A stretch of 64,000 nt of DNA from Vibrio sp. SS-MA-C1-2 (GTDB lineage: Bacteria > Pseudomonadota > Gammaproteobacteria > Enterobacterales > Vibrionaceae), in the NCBI RefSeq assembly GCF_021513135.1, contig NZ_CP090981.1:1922001-1986000 (forward strand). Reading direction: 5' to 3'. The notes beneath the pieces are model-generated. The model had not been told where the DNA came from, made no database searches, and was given only the letters and a program-made list of their open reading frames with translations. Shown in pieces: positions 27,549 through 37,418 of the stretch; position 1 is the first letter of the stretch, and every line of letters starts with the position of its first letter. A program made the translations under genes and the position numbers.

Positions 27549-28724
27549 ATGAAAAACTTACCATGGAATGCATGGCTTCTTGCTTCAGTCCAACCATTTG
27601 TCTTATGTGTGGGCTCTCTCAATGTCTTCCTTGGTGGGATCATTGGTGCTCAACTTCATGATTCTCCTGAATTAGCGACACTCCCTGTAACGACACTGAT
27701 TATTGGTGTCTTTGTAAATATTTTTCCTGCAGCAAAAATTCAACACCTAATTGGTCGTAAATATGCCTTTATTATTGCGGCGGTTATTAGTAGTTTTGCT
27801 GCATTTTTAGCGGGTTGGATGGTTGAACAGCAATCATTTTGGGGCTTTGCTTTTAGTACATTCTTATTAGGTACTCAGCTTGCTTATGTTGGTCAATATC
27901 GTTTTGCTGCGATTGAGAGTTGTAAAAATGCAGCACAACATCCAACGGTAGTAAGTTTAGTTTTGGTTGGAGGAATCGCTGCTGCTTGGGTTGGCCCTGA
28001 ATTACTCAATTTGGGCCAGATATTACCCATTTTTGATTCTGAATACGCTAAAGCTTATGGTTTTCTGGGAGTGCTGGAATTGATCGGGGCTTTAGTTCTA
28101 TTTATCGCAATGAAGCCAATAAATATTGCTGAAATCGATAAAAAAGCAGGTGAAGTTCGTCAATTAAGTACGATTTTTAAACAACCGATGCTTTGGTTAG
28201 CCATTGGCTCTGGCTTAACCGCTTACGGGGTAATGGCTTTTTTGATGACGGCAACCCCATTGGCAATGTCAGGAGATGGCCACGGCATCCACGATGCTAA
28301 GTGGGTAATTCAAAGTCATGTGATGGCAATGTATCTCCCTTCATTGATCACCCCACTGATTATTAAACGAATTGGTATTTATAAGTTAATTACTGTTGGT
28401 TGCGTGGTGATGTTGAGTTGTATTGCGATTGCACTTTCTGGCCACTCTGTTCATCATTTTTGGTGGGCTTTGGTATTATTAGGCGTAGGTTGGAACTTCC
28501 TCTATATTAGTGGCACCACATTATTACCAAGAACGTATCGAGCGAGTGAGCGCTTTAAAATTCAAGCAATTAATGATTTCTTTATTACTGCTTTTCAAGC
28601 AGCAGGGTCTTTAGGGGCCGGGGTGATTTTATTTACTCAGGGCTGGTCATGGATGTTACTGGTCTCCTTGTTACCAATAGGTGTTCTTTTTATATTGAAT
28701 ATGGTCGTGAAGAAAGAAAATTAA
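27549..28724 (+). CDS. Major facilitator superfamily transporter
   Basis: 391 residues, about 12 hydrophobic segments. The loop after helix 2 (IQHLIGRKYAFIIAAVIS) is a weak version of the MFS G-x-x-x-D-R-x-G-R-R motif. Substrate unknown. It starts 177 bases after the BCCT gene with AT-rich spacer and no terminator seen, so it may belong to the methionine-related unit or have its own promoter. Confidence 0.75.
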   Translation: MKNLPWNAWLLASVQPFVLCVGSLNVFLGGIIGAQLHDSPELATLPVTTLIIGVFVNIFPAAKIQHLIGRKYAFIIAAVISSFAAFLAGWMVEQQSFWGFAFSTFLLGTQLAYVGQYRFAAIESCKNAAQHPTVVSLVLVGGIAAAWVGPELLNLGQILPIFDSEYAKAYGFLGVLELIGALVLFIAMKPINIAEIDKKAGEVRQLSTIFKQPMLWLAIGSGLTAYGVMAFLMTATPLAMSGDGHGIHDAKWVIQSHVMAMYLPSLITPLIIKRIGIYKLITVGCVVMLSCIAIALSGHSVHHFWWALVLLGVGWNFLYISGTTLLPRTYRASERFKIQAINDFFITAFQAAGSLGAGVILFTQGWSWMLLVSLLPIGVLFILNMVVKKEN

Positions 28725-28853
28725 AATATCATGACTACGTTGTCGATAACGCTTAGTTTGCAATTATAAGAATGTTACTTTTATTGTTGTCTATTTTTAA
28801 CCTCTTTCATTACATTTATAATCCTCGCTCATAACAAGATTGAGGTGAATGTA

Positions 28854-29915
28854 ATGAAAATTGATGCGGTATTAATTTCTAAGTGGATAATTAGAACTGT
28901 TATTTCATTGATTGTTTTAACAGGAATTATTATTGTACTTTCTAATATCTATGCCCCTTTTACTACCCAGTCTCAAGTACAAATGCCTACAATTAACATT
29001 CATCCGGAAGTCTCTGGTAATGTAACGGCTGTTTATGTTGAAAATGGACAATCTATTCAACAAGGTGACGCGATTTATTCCATCGATAACAAAGAGTATT
29101 TGATTAATGTTCGCGATGCAAAAGCAAAATTAATCGCCGCGCAAACTAATCTTGAATCAATGAAAGCGCAACTTAATATTGATAAGTCGGCACTCGCTCA
29201 ACAGAAAGCAATTTATCGTCAAGCCTTAAAGCACTTTCATCGATACAATGACTTATTTGCAACCAAGCAGATAAGTGAAGAAGAATTCGATCAAGCACAA
29301 AGTGATAAAGAGAGTAATTATTTCCTTGTTAAGCAGAAAGAAGCAGAAATTAGCCAAACAAAAAGCTTAATCGGTCTACCTAACCAAAATCCAGATATTC
29401 TACAAGCGAAGTCCACGTTAGCGACAGCTGAATTAAACCTCGAAAGAACCACCGTTTATGCGGGTGGCAGTGGCATTATTTCTAACTTACAGATCGATTT
29501 AGGTGATTATGTGAGTGCTTCGACAAATACCATGGTGATTGTTGATGATCAGCAGCAATATTTAGCGGCCAACTTTAATGAAAAAGGCTTAAATACCTTA
29601 ACTAAGGGAAGTTCTGTTGCTATTATTTTTGACGCATACCCTGGAAAAATTTTTCCTGGCACTGTATTAAGCTCTGATAAAGCGATACAAAGTGGCGTTA
29701 GTCAAACCGGTAAGCTTTCGACAATGGACGCGAGTGATCGTTGGATCAGAAAGTCTGAGCAATTCCCGATCCGTATTGAATTACAAAGCCCTCCTAATGC
29801 ACTAATCGCAGGCTCAAAAGCAACGGTCATGGCTGCTGAAAATACGCATCCATTTTGGCACGCTTTCTCTGGTTTTGTCATGACAACAATGTCGTATTTG
29901 CGTTATGTTTATTAA
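28854..29915 (+). CDS. HlyD/EmrA-type membrane fusion protein
   Basis: 353 residues from ATG 28854 (TGAGG 8 bases upstream; a GTG three codons earlier is inside that site). One N-terminal helix (IIRTVISLIVLTGIIIVLSNIY), a biotinyl-lipoyl-like half (INIHPEVSGNVTAVYVENGQSIQQGD), a coiled-coil hairpin (~90-165) and a second half (GSGIISNLQIDLGDYVSASTNTMVIV). Periplasmic adaptor of an efflux pump. The downstream DUF2955 gene overlaps by 11 bases and is its likely inner-membrane partner. Confidence 0.85.
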   Translation: MKIDAVLISKWIIRTVISLIVLTGIIIVLSNIYAPFTTQSQVQMPTINIHPEVSGNVTAVYVENGQSIQQGDAIYSIDNKEYLINVRDAKAKLIAAQTNLESMKAQLNIDKSALAQQKAIYRQALKHFHRYNDLFATKQISEEEFDQAQSDKESNYFLVKQKEAEISQTKSLIGLPNQNPDILQAKSTLATAELNLERTTVYAGGSGIISNLQIDLGDYVSASTNTMVIVDDQQQYLAANFNEKGLNTLTKGSSVAIIFDAYPGKIFPGTVLSSDKAIQSGVSQTGKLSTMDASDRWIRKSEQFPIRIELQSPPNALIAGSKATVMAAENTHPFWHAFSGFVMTTMSYLRYVY

Positions 29916-30945
29916 ACCTTTTCAATTTGATAATAATGCGGTTATTCGACGTGCATTAATCACGACTTGTGGCTTGTTGTTAGCATGGGGAACCGATATT
30001 AGTAGCCCAGTATTTGGTGTGCTCATTGCTTTACCTATTACAGCACTAGATAGATTTTCCTTAAAAGTTTTAGCGAAAAGATATGGGATACAAACCGGTT
30101 ATATTGTTACGGGTACTCTCATTGCGGAGCTATTTTCTGCTTCCCCATTTATGGTATTTGCTTTGTCGATGTTGTTTCTTGCGACGATTATTTATCGCTT
30201 TAAGTATTGGCATCAAACATTAATCCTTCCAACAATGATTTTTTATTATCTATATGCTGTTGTTAATATGAGTTATGATCATACTCTTGAACATAGTGTT
30301 TATAGTTTAATTGAGTGTGTTTTAATGCAAGTGCCTATAGCTTGGCTGCTTTTTGCACTATTTCCCAATCATAAAGTAAGGAAAAAAGGAAATGAGGCAC
30401 AAGCCGTTGAGATACCGATAAAGAATAAACATTTTGCTTTTGTATTAATGGTGGTTGTATTACTTGTTTTTCAAATAGTCAATTTAATAACCTCCATCTT
30501 TTGTACCTTAGTCGTAGGCGGCATTGCTTTTTCACGAACCAAAGAAACGCTTATTTCCAATGTTAAAGCGATTATACCTATTCAAGTAGGTGGATGTTTA
30601 ATTGGTCTTTTTATTAACTATTTACTCGCCATTGATATAGGTAATTTGCTATGGGCAGGGCTCATCTTGTTGCTATTGACTAGCTTTTATACTTATTTTG
30701 CTTCTAATCCTCAGTTAAGAGTCTCTATTTGTAGTGATGTTAACTATGAAAATAATATATTAAGAGCGACTCTTGTTCCATTGTCACTTTATACTAAGCC
30801 TTATGAGTTAGCGGTTGGTTCTTATTATCATCGTGCTTATGACATGATTATTACAGCGTTGGTGATGTATATCATTTATTGGTTAATGACTAAACTAAAG
30901 TGCTTTAAACAAAATAATCTTAAAACAGTATCATCGTTAAATTAA
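29905..30945 (+). CDS. DUF2955 (FUSC-like) inner-membrane protein
   Basis: A 346-residue, multi-helix inner-membrane protein with two hydrophobic halves separated by a charged segment (FPNHKVRKKGNEAQAVEIPIKNK, ~153-175). This is the layout of DUF2955/FUSC-type proteins paired with HlyD adaptors, as in aromatic-acid efflux (AaeAB-type). Translationally coupled to the adaptor gene. Substrate unknown. No outer-membrane channel gene is next to it, so TolC is the presumed exit. Confidence 0.75.
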   Translation: MFIKPFQFDNNAVIRRALITTCGLLLAWGTDISSPVFGVLIALPITALDRFSLKVLAKRYGIQTGYIVTGTLIAELFSASPFMVFALSMLFLATIIYRFKYWHQTLILPTMIFYYLYAVVNMSYDHTLEHSVYSLIECVLMQVPIAWLLFALFPNHKVRKKGNEAQAVEIPIKNKHFAFVLMVVVLLVFQIVNLITSIFCTLVVGGIAFSRTKETLISNVKAIIPIQVGGCLIGLFINYLLAIDIGNLLWAGLILLLLTSFYTYFASNPQLRVSICSDVNYENNILRATLVPLSLYTKPYELAVGSYYHRAYDMIITALVMYIIYWLMTKLKCFKQNNLKTVSSLN

Positions 30946-30953
30946 CGTTATTA

Positions 30954-31880
30954 TCAAGTTAGAAGGGAATTATTATCATTCAAATTGGAGAAGTATGCGG
31001 TTATCGCATCGATAAATAATCGCTGGTGACTAGGTAACTGTTTTCTTGAACGATAAATCATATTAACGGGAAGGTTAGGGATAATCCAATTTGAGAGAAC
31101 TTCAACAAACTGACCAGATTGTAACTCTTGTTGAACCATACTTTTAGGAACGAAAGTCAATGTATTTTCCATGTTTAAACTGGTTTTAATCATGGAAAAT
31201 GTTTTTAACATCAATTTTTGCTCATTCGCTCTGTAGTGATACCAATGGCTATCACCTTTTATCTGCATTGGTAGATTAATCGAATCAAAATAATAGATGA
31301 TATCTTTACTATCTAACCATGTTTTAACCAGTTCAAAGGTATCAAGTTTAAATTTTCGAGTAGGTGGTTGTGTCGATATGAAAATTTGGTCAAGATTAAG
31401 TAATGTTTTGGAAATTAAATCTTGTGATGTTGGCTCTCTTACTCTAAATGTAATATCAATATCATCGGCAATGTCTACCTCTCTATCATAAGTCGAAGAT
31501 AATGTGATTTTTATCTTAGGGTATTCTTTTTGAAATTGCTCAATGACGGTCATTAAATATTGTTCATATAAAAAATTAGGTAAACTAATTCTCAAATGTC
31601 CAACAGGACTTGAATTGGCGTAACGCAATAGATCAATTTCTTCACCCAGTTGCTCTAATAACGGAGATAGCTTCTGATAATAATGCTCGCCATCATTGGT
31701 CAACGTTAAACTCCGCCTTGTTCTGTTAAAGAGTTTAAGATTCAATTCATCCTCTAACGTGACCAATCTTCGACTTATGGTCGCAATTGATAGGTTTAAA
31801 TGTTCAGCTGCTGAAGAGATAGACTGTAATTTAGCGACTTGCTGGAACAAGTAAAAATCATCAAAATTGGTTCGTTTCAT
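30954..31880 (-). CDS. LysR family transcriptional regulator
   Basis: 308 residues: N-terminal helix-turn-helix (SISSAAEHLNLSIATISRRLVTLEDELNLKLFNR, ~20-53) and a LysR substrate-binding domain (GHLRISLPNFLYEQYLM, then IDITFRV). It converges on the efflux pair, its stop only 8 bases from the DUF2955 stop, so it probably regulates another promoter or acts on the pump in trans. Ligand unknown. Confidence 0.85.
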   Translation of the reverse strand: MKRTNFDDFYLFQQVAKLQSISSAAEHLNLSIATISRRLVTLEDELNLKLFNRTRRSLTLTNDGEHYYQKLSPLLEQLGEEIDLLRYANSSPVGHLRISLPNFLYEQYLMTVIEQFQKEYPKIKITLSSTYDREVDIADDIDITFRVREPTSQDLISKTLLNLDQIFISTQPPTRKFKLDTFELVKTWLDSKDIIYYFDSINLPMQIKGDSHWYHYRANEQKLMLKTFSMIKTSLNMENTLTFVPKSMVQQELQSGQFVEVLSNWIIPNLPVNMIYRSRKQLPSHQRLFIDAITAYFSNLNDNNSLLT

Positions 31881-32135
31881 AAATTTCCTATTGTATTTTG
31901 ACTCATGACAACCTGAGTATATTTAAATATAGACGAATCTTTTCAATCGTTAAGCTTATATTTCCTGATTTTTTTGACTACCTATGAAGCTGAATTGACT
32001 GAAAGGAATCAAAGATTCACAGACAAGTGTTGTGGTAAAGGCTATAATAGCAGGCGCTTATATTATTAAGCAATTTGATGGGGACCAAGGTAGTCATCAA
32101 CAAAGCAAAAGAATTTCAAACCAAAAGGTACCAAG

Positions 32136-32477
32136 ATGAAACTAGATAAAATCGAGAATAAAAACCGCCGTTTACGTAAAAAGTTATATTTAGGTGAGTT
32201 TGCAATCCAAGGTTTTGCAATTAGTTGTGCAACTTCAATTAAAGAGTTTAAAGAGTACGACCAGTTCGTCGATGAATTTGTTGATTTTATTGATAGTATT
32301 GAATTAAGTTTTGGTGGTGGCGGTCTAGAGCTGTTTGATGGATTCTTATGTTCAATTCATCGTTATGAATCTGCAACCGAAGAGCAAAAAGAAAAAGTGG
32401 CTACATGGCTTTCTAATCACCCATTAGTCAGTAAAGTTGAAGTCAGTGATCTTATGGATGCGAATTATATTTTTTAA
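32136..32477 (+). CDS. yggL: YggL-type (DUF469) ribosome-associated protein
   Basis: A 113-residue small soluble protein. NRRLRKKLYLGEFAIQGFAIS at the start, FGGGGLELFDGFLC in the middle and the C-terminal VSDLMDANY match the YggL/DUF469 family. E. coli YggL is associated with the 50S ribosomal subunit. AAGG precedes the ATG by 8-9 bases. In E. coli yggL is next to trmB and mutY; here it stands alone. Confidence 0.88.
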   Translation: MKLDKIENKNRRLRKKLYLGEFAIQGFAISCATSIKEFKEYDQFVDEFVDFIDSIELSFGGGGLELFDGFLCSIHRYESATEEQKEKVATWLSNHPLVSKVEVSDLMDANYIF

Positions 32478-32508
32478 TTTTAATTTCTATTTTTGCTAAT
32501 AAATGAGC

Positions 32509-32553
32509 CGTTAATTTCCCTTTGATTAAAGGGATATATTAACGGTTTTTTTA
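32509..32553 (+). terminator. Rho-independent terminator after yggL
   Basis: Outer stem CCGTTAAT (32509-32516) / ATTAACGG (32539-32546) and inner TCCCTTT/AAAGGGA, followed by T7. Confidence 0.88.
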
Positions 32554-32686
32554 TATCTTGCTAATTAATAATACTCATTAATTTAGTCTCAATGAGGATA
32601 ATATTTCATTATCTACTGTCTAAATGAAGAAATCAGCATATACTTGATTTGTATGCTTTAAATTGTATTAGAAGGAATAGTTAAAA

Positions 32687-33544
32687 ATGGAAAGTAAATA
32701 CACACCACCTAAAGTATGGGTCATGGAAGAAAAGAATGGCGGAGAGTGGGCTAATATTAATCGCCCTGACTCTGGGGCTCGTTTTGAACGAGAATTACCC
32801 GTAGGTCAGCACCCCATCCAACTCTATTCTATGGGAACGCCGAATGGTCAAAAAGTGACAATTTTACTAGAAGAGTTGTTAGCTTTGGGCATTGAAGGGG
32901 CAGAGTATGATGCATTTATCATTAAAATTGGTGAAAGTGATCAATTCTCATCAGGCTTTGTCGATGTTAACCCAAATTCAAAAATTCCTGCTCTAGTCGA
33001 TCGATCAGGGGTTGAACCAATCAATGTGTTTGAATCCGGTTCTATTTTGCTCTATTTAGCTGAAAAATTTGGTCACTTTATTCCACAAGATCTGTCTACT
33101 CGTACTGAAATGATGAACTGGTTATTTTGGCTCCAAGGTTCAGCTCCTTACCTTGGTGGCGGTTTTGGTCACTTTTATGCTTACGCGCCTGAGTATTTCG
33201 AATATCCAATAAATCGGTTTACGATGGAAGCAAAACGTCAGTTAGATGTTTTGGATAAACGGTTAGCGAACAGTCGTTATTTAGCTGGAGATGAGTATTC
33301 GATTGCGGATATCGCAACGTGGCCTTGGTATGGGAATTTAGTTTTAGGTAAAGCTTATAATGCGGCTGAATTTTTAGACGTTGAAAGTTATACCCATGTC
33401 CAGCGTTGGGCTAAAGAGATTTTGGCTCGTGAAGCCGTTCAACGTGGAAAAATTGTTAACCGTACTTTTGGTGAACCTTGGGAACAAGTTGCTGAACGCC
33501 ATTGTGCTGAAGATATTGATGCGGTATTAAAATTACGCCCTTAA
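32687..33544 (+). CDS. yghU: YghU-type glutathione-dependent disulfide-bond oxidoreductase
   Basis: A 285-residue glutathione S-transferase fold protein, similar over nearly its full length, from memory, to E. coli YghU (Nu class). Visible: N-terminal arm YTPPKVWVMEEKNGGEWANINRP, thioredoxin domain start LYSMGTPNGQKVTILLEEL (~46-64), VNPNSKIPAL, FESGSILLYLAEKFG, then the helical domain (WLFWLQGSAPYLGGGFGHFY). It reduces disulfides or organic hydroperoxides with glutathione in the cytoplasm. An ERIC-like element starts 11 bases after the stop codon. Confidence 0.92.
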   Translation: MESKYTPPKVWVMEEKNGGEWANINRPDSGARFERELPVGQHPIQLYSMGTPNGQKVTILLEELLALGIEGAEYDAFIIKIGESDQFSSGFVDVNPNSKIPALVDRSGVEPINVFESGSILLYLAEKFGHFIPQDLSTRTEMMNWLFWLQGSAPYLGGGFGHFYAYAPEYFEYPINRFTMEAKRQLDVLDKRLANSRYLAGDEYSIADIATWPWYGNLVLGKAYNAAEFLDVESYTHVQRWAKEILAREAVQRGKIVNRTFGEPWEQVAERHCAEDIDAVLKLRP

Positions 33545-33944
33545 ATCTAATGTGTATACCCAAAATAATTGGCGTTGCTGGTCGGCGGCAAGTGAGTGAG
33601 GCCCCATGAGTATAAGTGTACTCTATGATGAGGGCGAACAAATGCAGCCAACAACCTAACGACTTCAAGGATGAAGGGTATATTGTTATTTGATGAGGCT
33701 AAGCTGTTGAATAAGTCAGTGCTATCTGTTTTTAAAATTGTACTGACTATTTTTCATCATCAATCAAGATGATCTTTTTAGAGTAATTGAAAAAATAGTG
33801 CAGTTTTTATGTAAACTATCTGTTTCATCTATTTGAAATTCAATGTAAATATAGACTTAATGACATCCCGCTGACAATTCTTCTTTTGCCTTGCACTAAC
33901 TTGCTTATTCTTCGTCATTGAAAACTCGGATTCAAAAAGTAAGC
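33545..33944. other. Intergenic region after yghU
   Basis: 400 bases with one ERIC-like element (33555-33682) and then AT-rich sequence that must include the promoter for the glycine-zipper gene. Nothing else recognised. Confidence 0.5.
33555..33682 (+). repeat. ERIC-like intergenic repeat, copy 8
   Basis: Forward copy, TATACCCAAAATAATTGGCG to GGATGAAGGGTATA, nearly full consensus. It begins 11 bases past the yghU stop, so it is in the 3' untranslated part of that mRNA. Confidence 0.9.
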
Positions 33945-34364
33945 ATGAAAAAATCCACTTTGATTATCGCCACAACCTGTTTCTTAGGTTCATTATTGAC
34001 AGTAAATTTAGCCTCTGCTACAAATTTAATTATCGATACACAAGGGTTAGATCAAACGCAATACAGTGCTGATATGTATCAATGTCAGCAGTTGAGCTAC
34101 CAAGTTCAACCTCAAATGGCTGTGGCTCCTGTCGGGGGAGCAGCGGTAGGTGCCGCGAGAGGAGCCGCTGTTGGTGCAGCTGGTGTTGCGATTGCAGGCG
34201 GCTCAGGTTCTGAAGGTGCAAAAATCGGTGCTGGGATCGGTTTAGTTCGTGGAATCATTGGGAGCCGACAATCTCGCGCCGTAAGTCAGGTATCTTATTC
34301 TCATGAAGTAGACCAAGTGATGCGCAATTGCATGATTAATCGTGGTTATAAAGTGCTTAATTAA
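33945..34364 (+). CDS. Exported glycine-zipper protein
   Basis: 139 residues from ATG 33945; a TTG nine codons upstream would add a non-signal leader. The signal peptide MKKSTLIIATTCFLGSLLTVNLASA is followed by a short polar part with YQCQQLS. Then comes a Gly/Ala-rich glycine zipper (GGAAVGAARGAAVGAAGVAIAGGSGSEGAKIGAGIGLVRGIIGS, ~65-108) and a C-terminal CMINRGYKVLN tail. Such proteins sit at or across the outer membrane; a structural or lipid-asymmetry role is possible but unknown. The two cysteines could pair. Confidence 0.75.
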   Translation: MKKSTLIIATTCFLGSLLTVNLASATNLIIDTQGLDQTQYSADMYQCQQLSYQVQPQMAVAPVGGAAVGAARGAAVGAAGVAIAGGSGSEGAKIGAGIGLVRGIIGSRQSRAVSQVSYSHEVDQVMRNCMINRGYKVLN

Positions 34365-34408
34365 TGTGCCAATTTGACTAAATAGTAGATAAACTTTTCT
34401 CTGTTATT

Positions 34409-34536
34409 TATACCCTTCTTACTTGAAGTTGCTAGGTTGTTGGCTGTGCTCATTCGCCCCAATCATATCGTACACCTATACTCATAGGGGCTTATTCACT
34501 TGCCGCCTACTAGTAACGCCAATTACTTTGGGTATA
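34409..34536 (-). repeat. ERIC-like intergenic repeat, copy 9
   Basis: Reverse copy, TATACCCTTCTTACTTGAAG to CCAATTACTTTGGGTATA, near consensus. It begins 45 bases after the glycine-zipper gene. Confidence 0.9.
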
Positions 34537-34642
34537 GTCATCTGATTGGCGAGTATTTTTGCTTATATTTTAGTGATGAGGCTGAGATAAGTTTTACATT
34601 AACTCTATTCAAATGCATAATATCCAGTAGCTTTTTACTATA

Positions 34643-35713
34643 ATGATTATTATGACTATTTTTCAATCCCCACCAACCTCGATCTGTGTATTACGTCTCT
34701 CTGCTATTGGAGATGTTTGTAATACTATTCCTGTTGTGCAAGCAATTCAAAAAGAGTGGCCAAACTGCTCAATAACATGGATTTGTGGCAAATTAGAAGC
34801 GCAATTAATCAATGACCTTCCTAATATAAACGTCGTTATTTTTGATAAGAAAAAAGGCTGGAGAGGTTACCTTGAACTTTGGTCGCAATTAAAAGATCAA
34901 CGTTTTGATGCCTTGCTTCATATGCAATATGCGCTTCGATCGAGCATTGCGACTCTTGGAATTAAAGCTAAATATAAGTTGGGGTTTGATAATAAACGTA
35001 GTCAAGATATGCAGATGCTATTTACTAACTTAAAAGTCAAATCACCAACATCTTTGCATGTGGTCGATACGCTGTTGGCATTTGGTTCAGCTTTGGAATT
35101 ACCGAAAGAAAAAGCCTCTTGGAATTTATCTTATTCTCAGCAAGCAGGGCAGTGGGCAAAACAACAGCTTTCTAGTGATAAAACGAATTTAGTTGTTGTG
35201 CCTGCCACCAGTAAAGCATACAAAAATTGGAATGCTCAAGGTTATGCCGACGTTATTATCGACGCTCAAAATAAAGGGTTTAATGTCATCATTGCAGGCA
35301 GCCCTGCACCTATTGAAATTGACTTAGCGGCCAGTATTGAAGAAAAATTAACTCAGCCTGTTTTCAATTTAGTGGGAAAAAGCTCAATTAAAGAGATGTT
35401 GGCTCTGCTTGATCACGCGGATCTTGTGCTTGCGCCAGATACAGGGCCAACTCATATGGCTAGTGCGATGAATACACCTGTTGTCGGTCTGTATGCCCAC
35501 TACAATCCAATGCGTTCAGGCCCTTATCACTATCTAGATTACGTCGTTTCTGTTTATGCAGAAGCTGTTGCAGAAGAACACAATAAACCGATTGAAATGT
35601 TACCGTGGCGTACACGTGTTCAAGATGAGTCTGCAATGGATCGAATTAAAGCCCCTGTTGTTATTGCTATGATAGAACGAATTGTCAAAGAGCAAAATAT
35701 CGTAATTAAATAA
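34643..35713 (+). CDS. Family 9 glycosyltransferase (LPS heptosyltransferase-like)
   Basis: A 356-residue GT-B fold enzyme of the ADP-heptose:LPS heptosyltransferase family. N-terminal ICVLRLSAIGDVCNTIPVVQAI (~15-35) and the C-terminal donor site LAPDTGPTHMASAMNTPVVGLYA (~269-292) are the family signatures. Peripheral inner-membrane enzyme adding heptose to the lipopolysaccharide core. ATGs at 34643 and 34652 are both possible and neither has a clear ribosome site. It is upstream of hldE, which makes the ADP-heptose donor, and lpxM. Which core position it acts on is not determinable. Confidence 0.85.
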   Translation: MIIMTIFQSPPTSICVLRLSAIGDVCNTIPVVQAIQKEWPNCSITWICGKLEAQLINDLPNINVVIFDKKKGWRGYLELWSQLKDQRFDALLHMQYALRSSIATLGIKAKYKLGFDNKRSQDMQMLFTNLKVKSPTSLHVVDTLLAFGSALELPKEKASWNLSYSQQAGQWAKQQLSSDKTNLVVVPATSKAYKNWNAQGYADVIIDAQNKGFNVIIAGSPAPIEIDLAASIEEKLTQPVFNLVGKSSIKEMLALLDHADLVLAPDTGPTHMASAMNTPVVGLYAHYNPMRSGPYHYLDYVVSVYAEAVAEEHNKPIEMLPWRTRVQDESAMDRIKAPVVIAMIERIVKEQNIVIK

Positions 35714-35887
35714 CAAACCCGTTTTTAATCTTTGAGTTTGTCGCCCTTTACTTCTGACTACTGAACTAAAAATAAAAAGTTAGATATATAATAAATAGAT
35801 ACTCGATTGAATACTTTCAACCGAAATGATTAATGTGAGCTGTTGCCTTACTCTTACTCAATAACAGCTCACTCTTTGGAGAGAAAA

Positions 35888-37317
35888 ATGAAGCCAATTT
35901 TACCCAATTATGAAGATGCAAATGTATTAATTATTGGTGATGTCATGCTTGACCGTTATTGGGTTGGGCCAACGAGTCGTATTTCTCCTGAAGCGCCAGT
36001 TCCCGTCGTTAAGGTTTCAGAAGTCGAAGATCGTCCTGGTGGTGCAGCGAATGTCGCGATGAATATTGCGGTGTTGGGGGGGAAGCGACAACCATTAGTT
36101 TAGTGGGTAAAGATGAGGCTGCAACTCTGCTTGAAAACTCGCTGAATTCATTAAATGTTCATTGTGATTTTATTGCTGTTGATGAGCAACCCACTATCAC
36201 AAAACTGCGTGTATTGAGTCGTGGACAGCAGCTTATTCGTCTCGATTTTGAAGAGAAGTTTGCCAATGTTGAACCTCAGTTGTTCTTGGATAAAATGGAC
36301 GCGTCTCTGCCTAAAGCTAAAGCTGTTATCTTTTCCGATTATGACAAAGGCGCATTGTCAGACGTTCAAGTGATGATTCAAAAAGCCAAAACCGCTAATA
36401 TTCCAATCTTTATTGATCCTAAGGGTGATGACTTTGAACGTTATCGTGGAGCGACACTATTAACGCCGAATATGTCTGAGTTTGAATTGGTGGCAGGTCG
36501 AGTGAAAAATGAAGAAGATCTTGTTGCTAAAGGCCAATCACTGATTAATCAATATGATCTTGAAGCGTTGCTTGTTACCCGAAGTGAACATGGTATGACG
36601 CTGCTTCGTCGTGGCCAAGAGCCGTTTCATTTGGCAACGCAAGCGCAAGAAGTTTTTGATGTTACCGGTGCTGGCGATACGGTCATTTCTGTTTTAGCGT
36701 CTTCTGTTGCTGCCGGTAAGTCTCTTGAAGAGGCGTGTGCGTTAGCTAATGCTGCGGCGGGAGTTGTGGTGGGTAAATTAGGAACCTCAACGGTTTCAGC
36801 TATTGAACTGGCCGAGGCTATTCATGGTGCACCGGATACTGAATTGGGCGTGGTTCCTGAAGCCTCTTTAATTAAACTCGTTCAAGCTGCGCAAGCTAAA
36901 GGTGAGCGGGTTGTAATGACCAATGGCTGTTTTGATATACTGCATGCGGGTCATGTCTCTTATTTGAATCAAGCGGCGAAATTGGGCGACCGCTTAATCA
37001 TTGCAGTCAATGATGATGCGTCAGTGAAACGATTGAAAGGTGCATCTCGTCCCATTAATCCGGTTGATCGCCGTATGACGGTGCTTGCTAGCTTAGGAGC
37101 AGTCGATTGGGTGGTACCTTTTGCAGAAGATACCCCTCAACGTTTAATCGCCAATATTCTGCCAAATATTCTTGTTAAAGGTGGTGACTATAAACCTGAT
37201 GAGATTGCTGGTGGTATTGAAGTTGTTGAAAATGGTGGTGAAGTAAAAGTGTTAAATTTTGAGAATGGTTGTTCGACCACTGAAATTATTAATGCGATTC
37301 AGAATAAAGAAGATTAA
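35888..37317 (+). pseudogene. hldE: Bifunctional heptose kinase/adenylyltransferase HldE, frameshifted in a G7 run
   Basis: Makes ADP-heptose for the LPS core. The start at 35888 ([18 protein letters not shown]) follows GGAGAG. The ribokinase-like part opens with [23 protein letters not shown] and [15 protein letters not shown]. The frame then breaks at the run of seven G (36075-36081) and stops at 36101-36103. With one extra G it continues [20 protein letters not shown] into the remaining kinase domain ([13 protein letters not shown]) and the adenylyltransferase ([19 protein letters not shown]). The repaired protein is 476 residues, equal to the family length. All downstream motifs are intact. 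A GTG at 36103 could start the second part but would lack the kinase N-terminus. Confidence 0.9.
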
Positions 37318-37418
37318 AATATTACATTTTCTTATTACTGGTGAAACATGACCAAGTGAATAAGCCTATAGTATGTTTTCATTAGAGTATTTTATTTATA
37401 ATCAAAGAGTTGATATTC

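Noticed and set aside
33456-33668. 70-codon frame antisense to the end of yghU
   Set aside because: Covers the ERIC-like repeat and the antisense of a well-supported gene.
36103-37317. Separate stand-alone adenylyltransferase/kinase gene starting at GTG 36103
   Set aside because: It lacks the kinase N-terminus and joins in perfect register with the preceding frame if one G is added, so a frameshifted hldE is the simpler reading.
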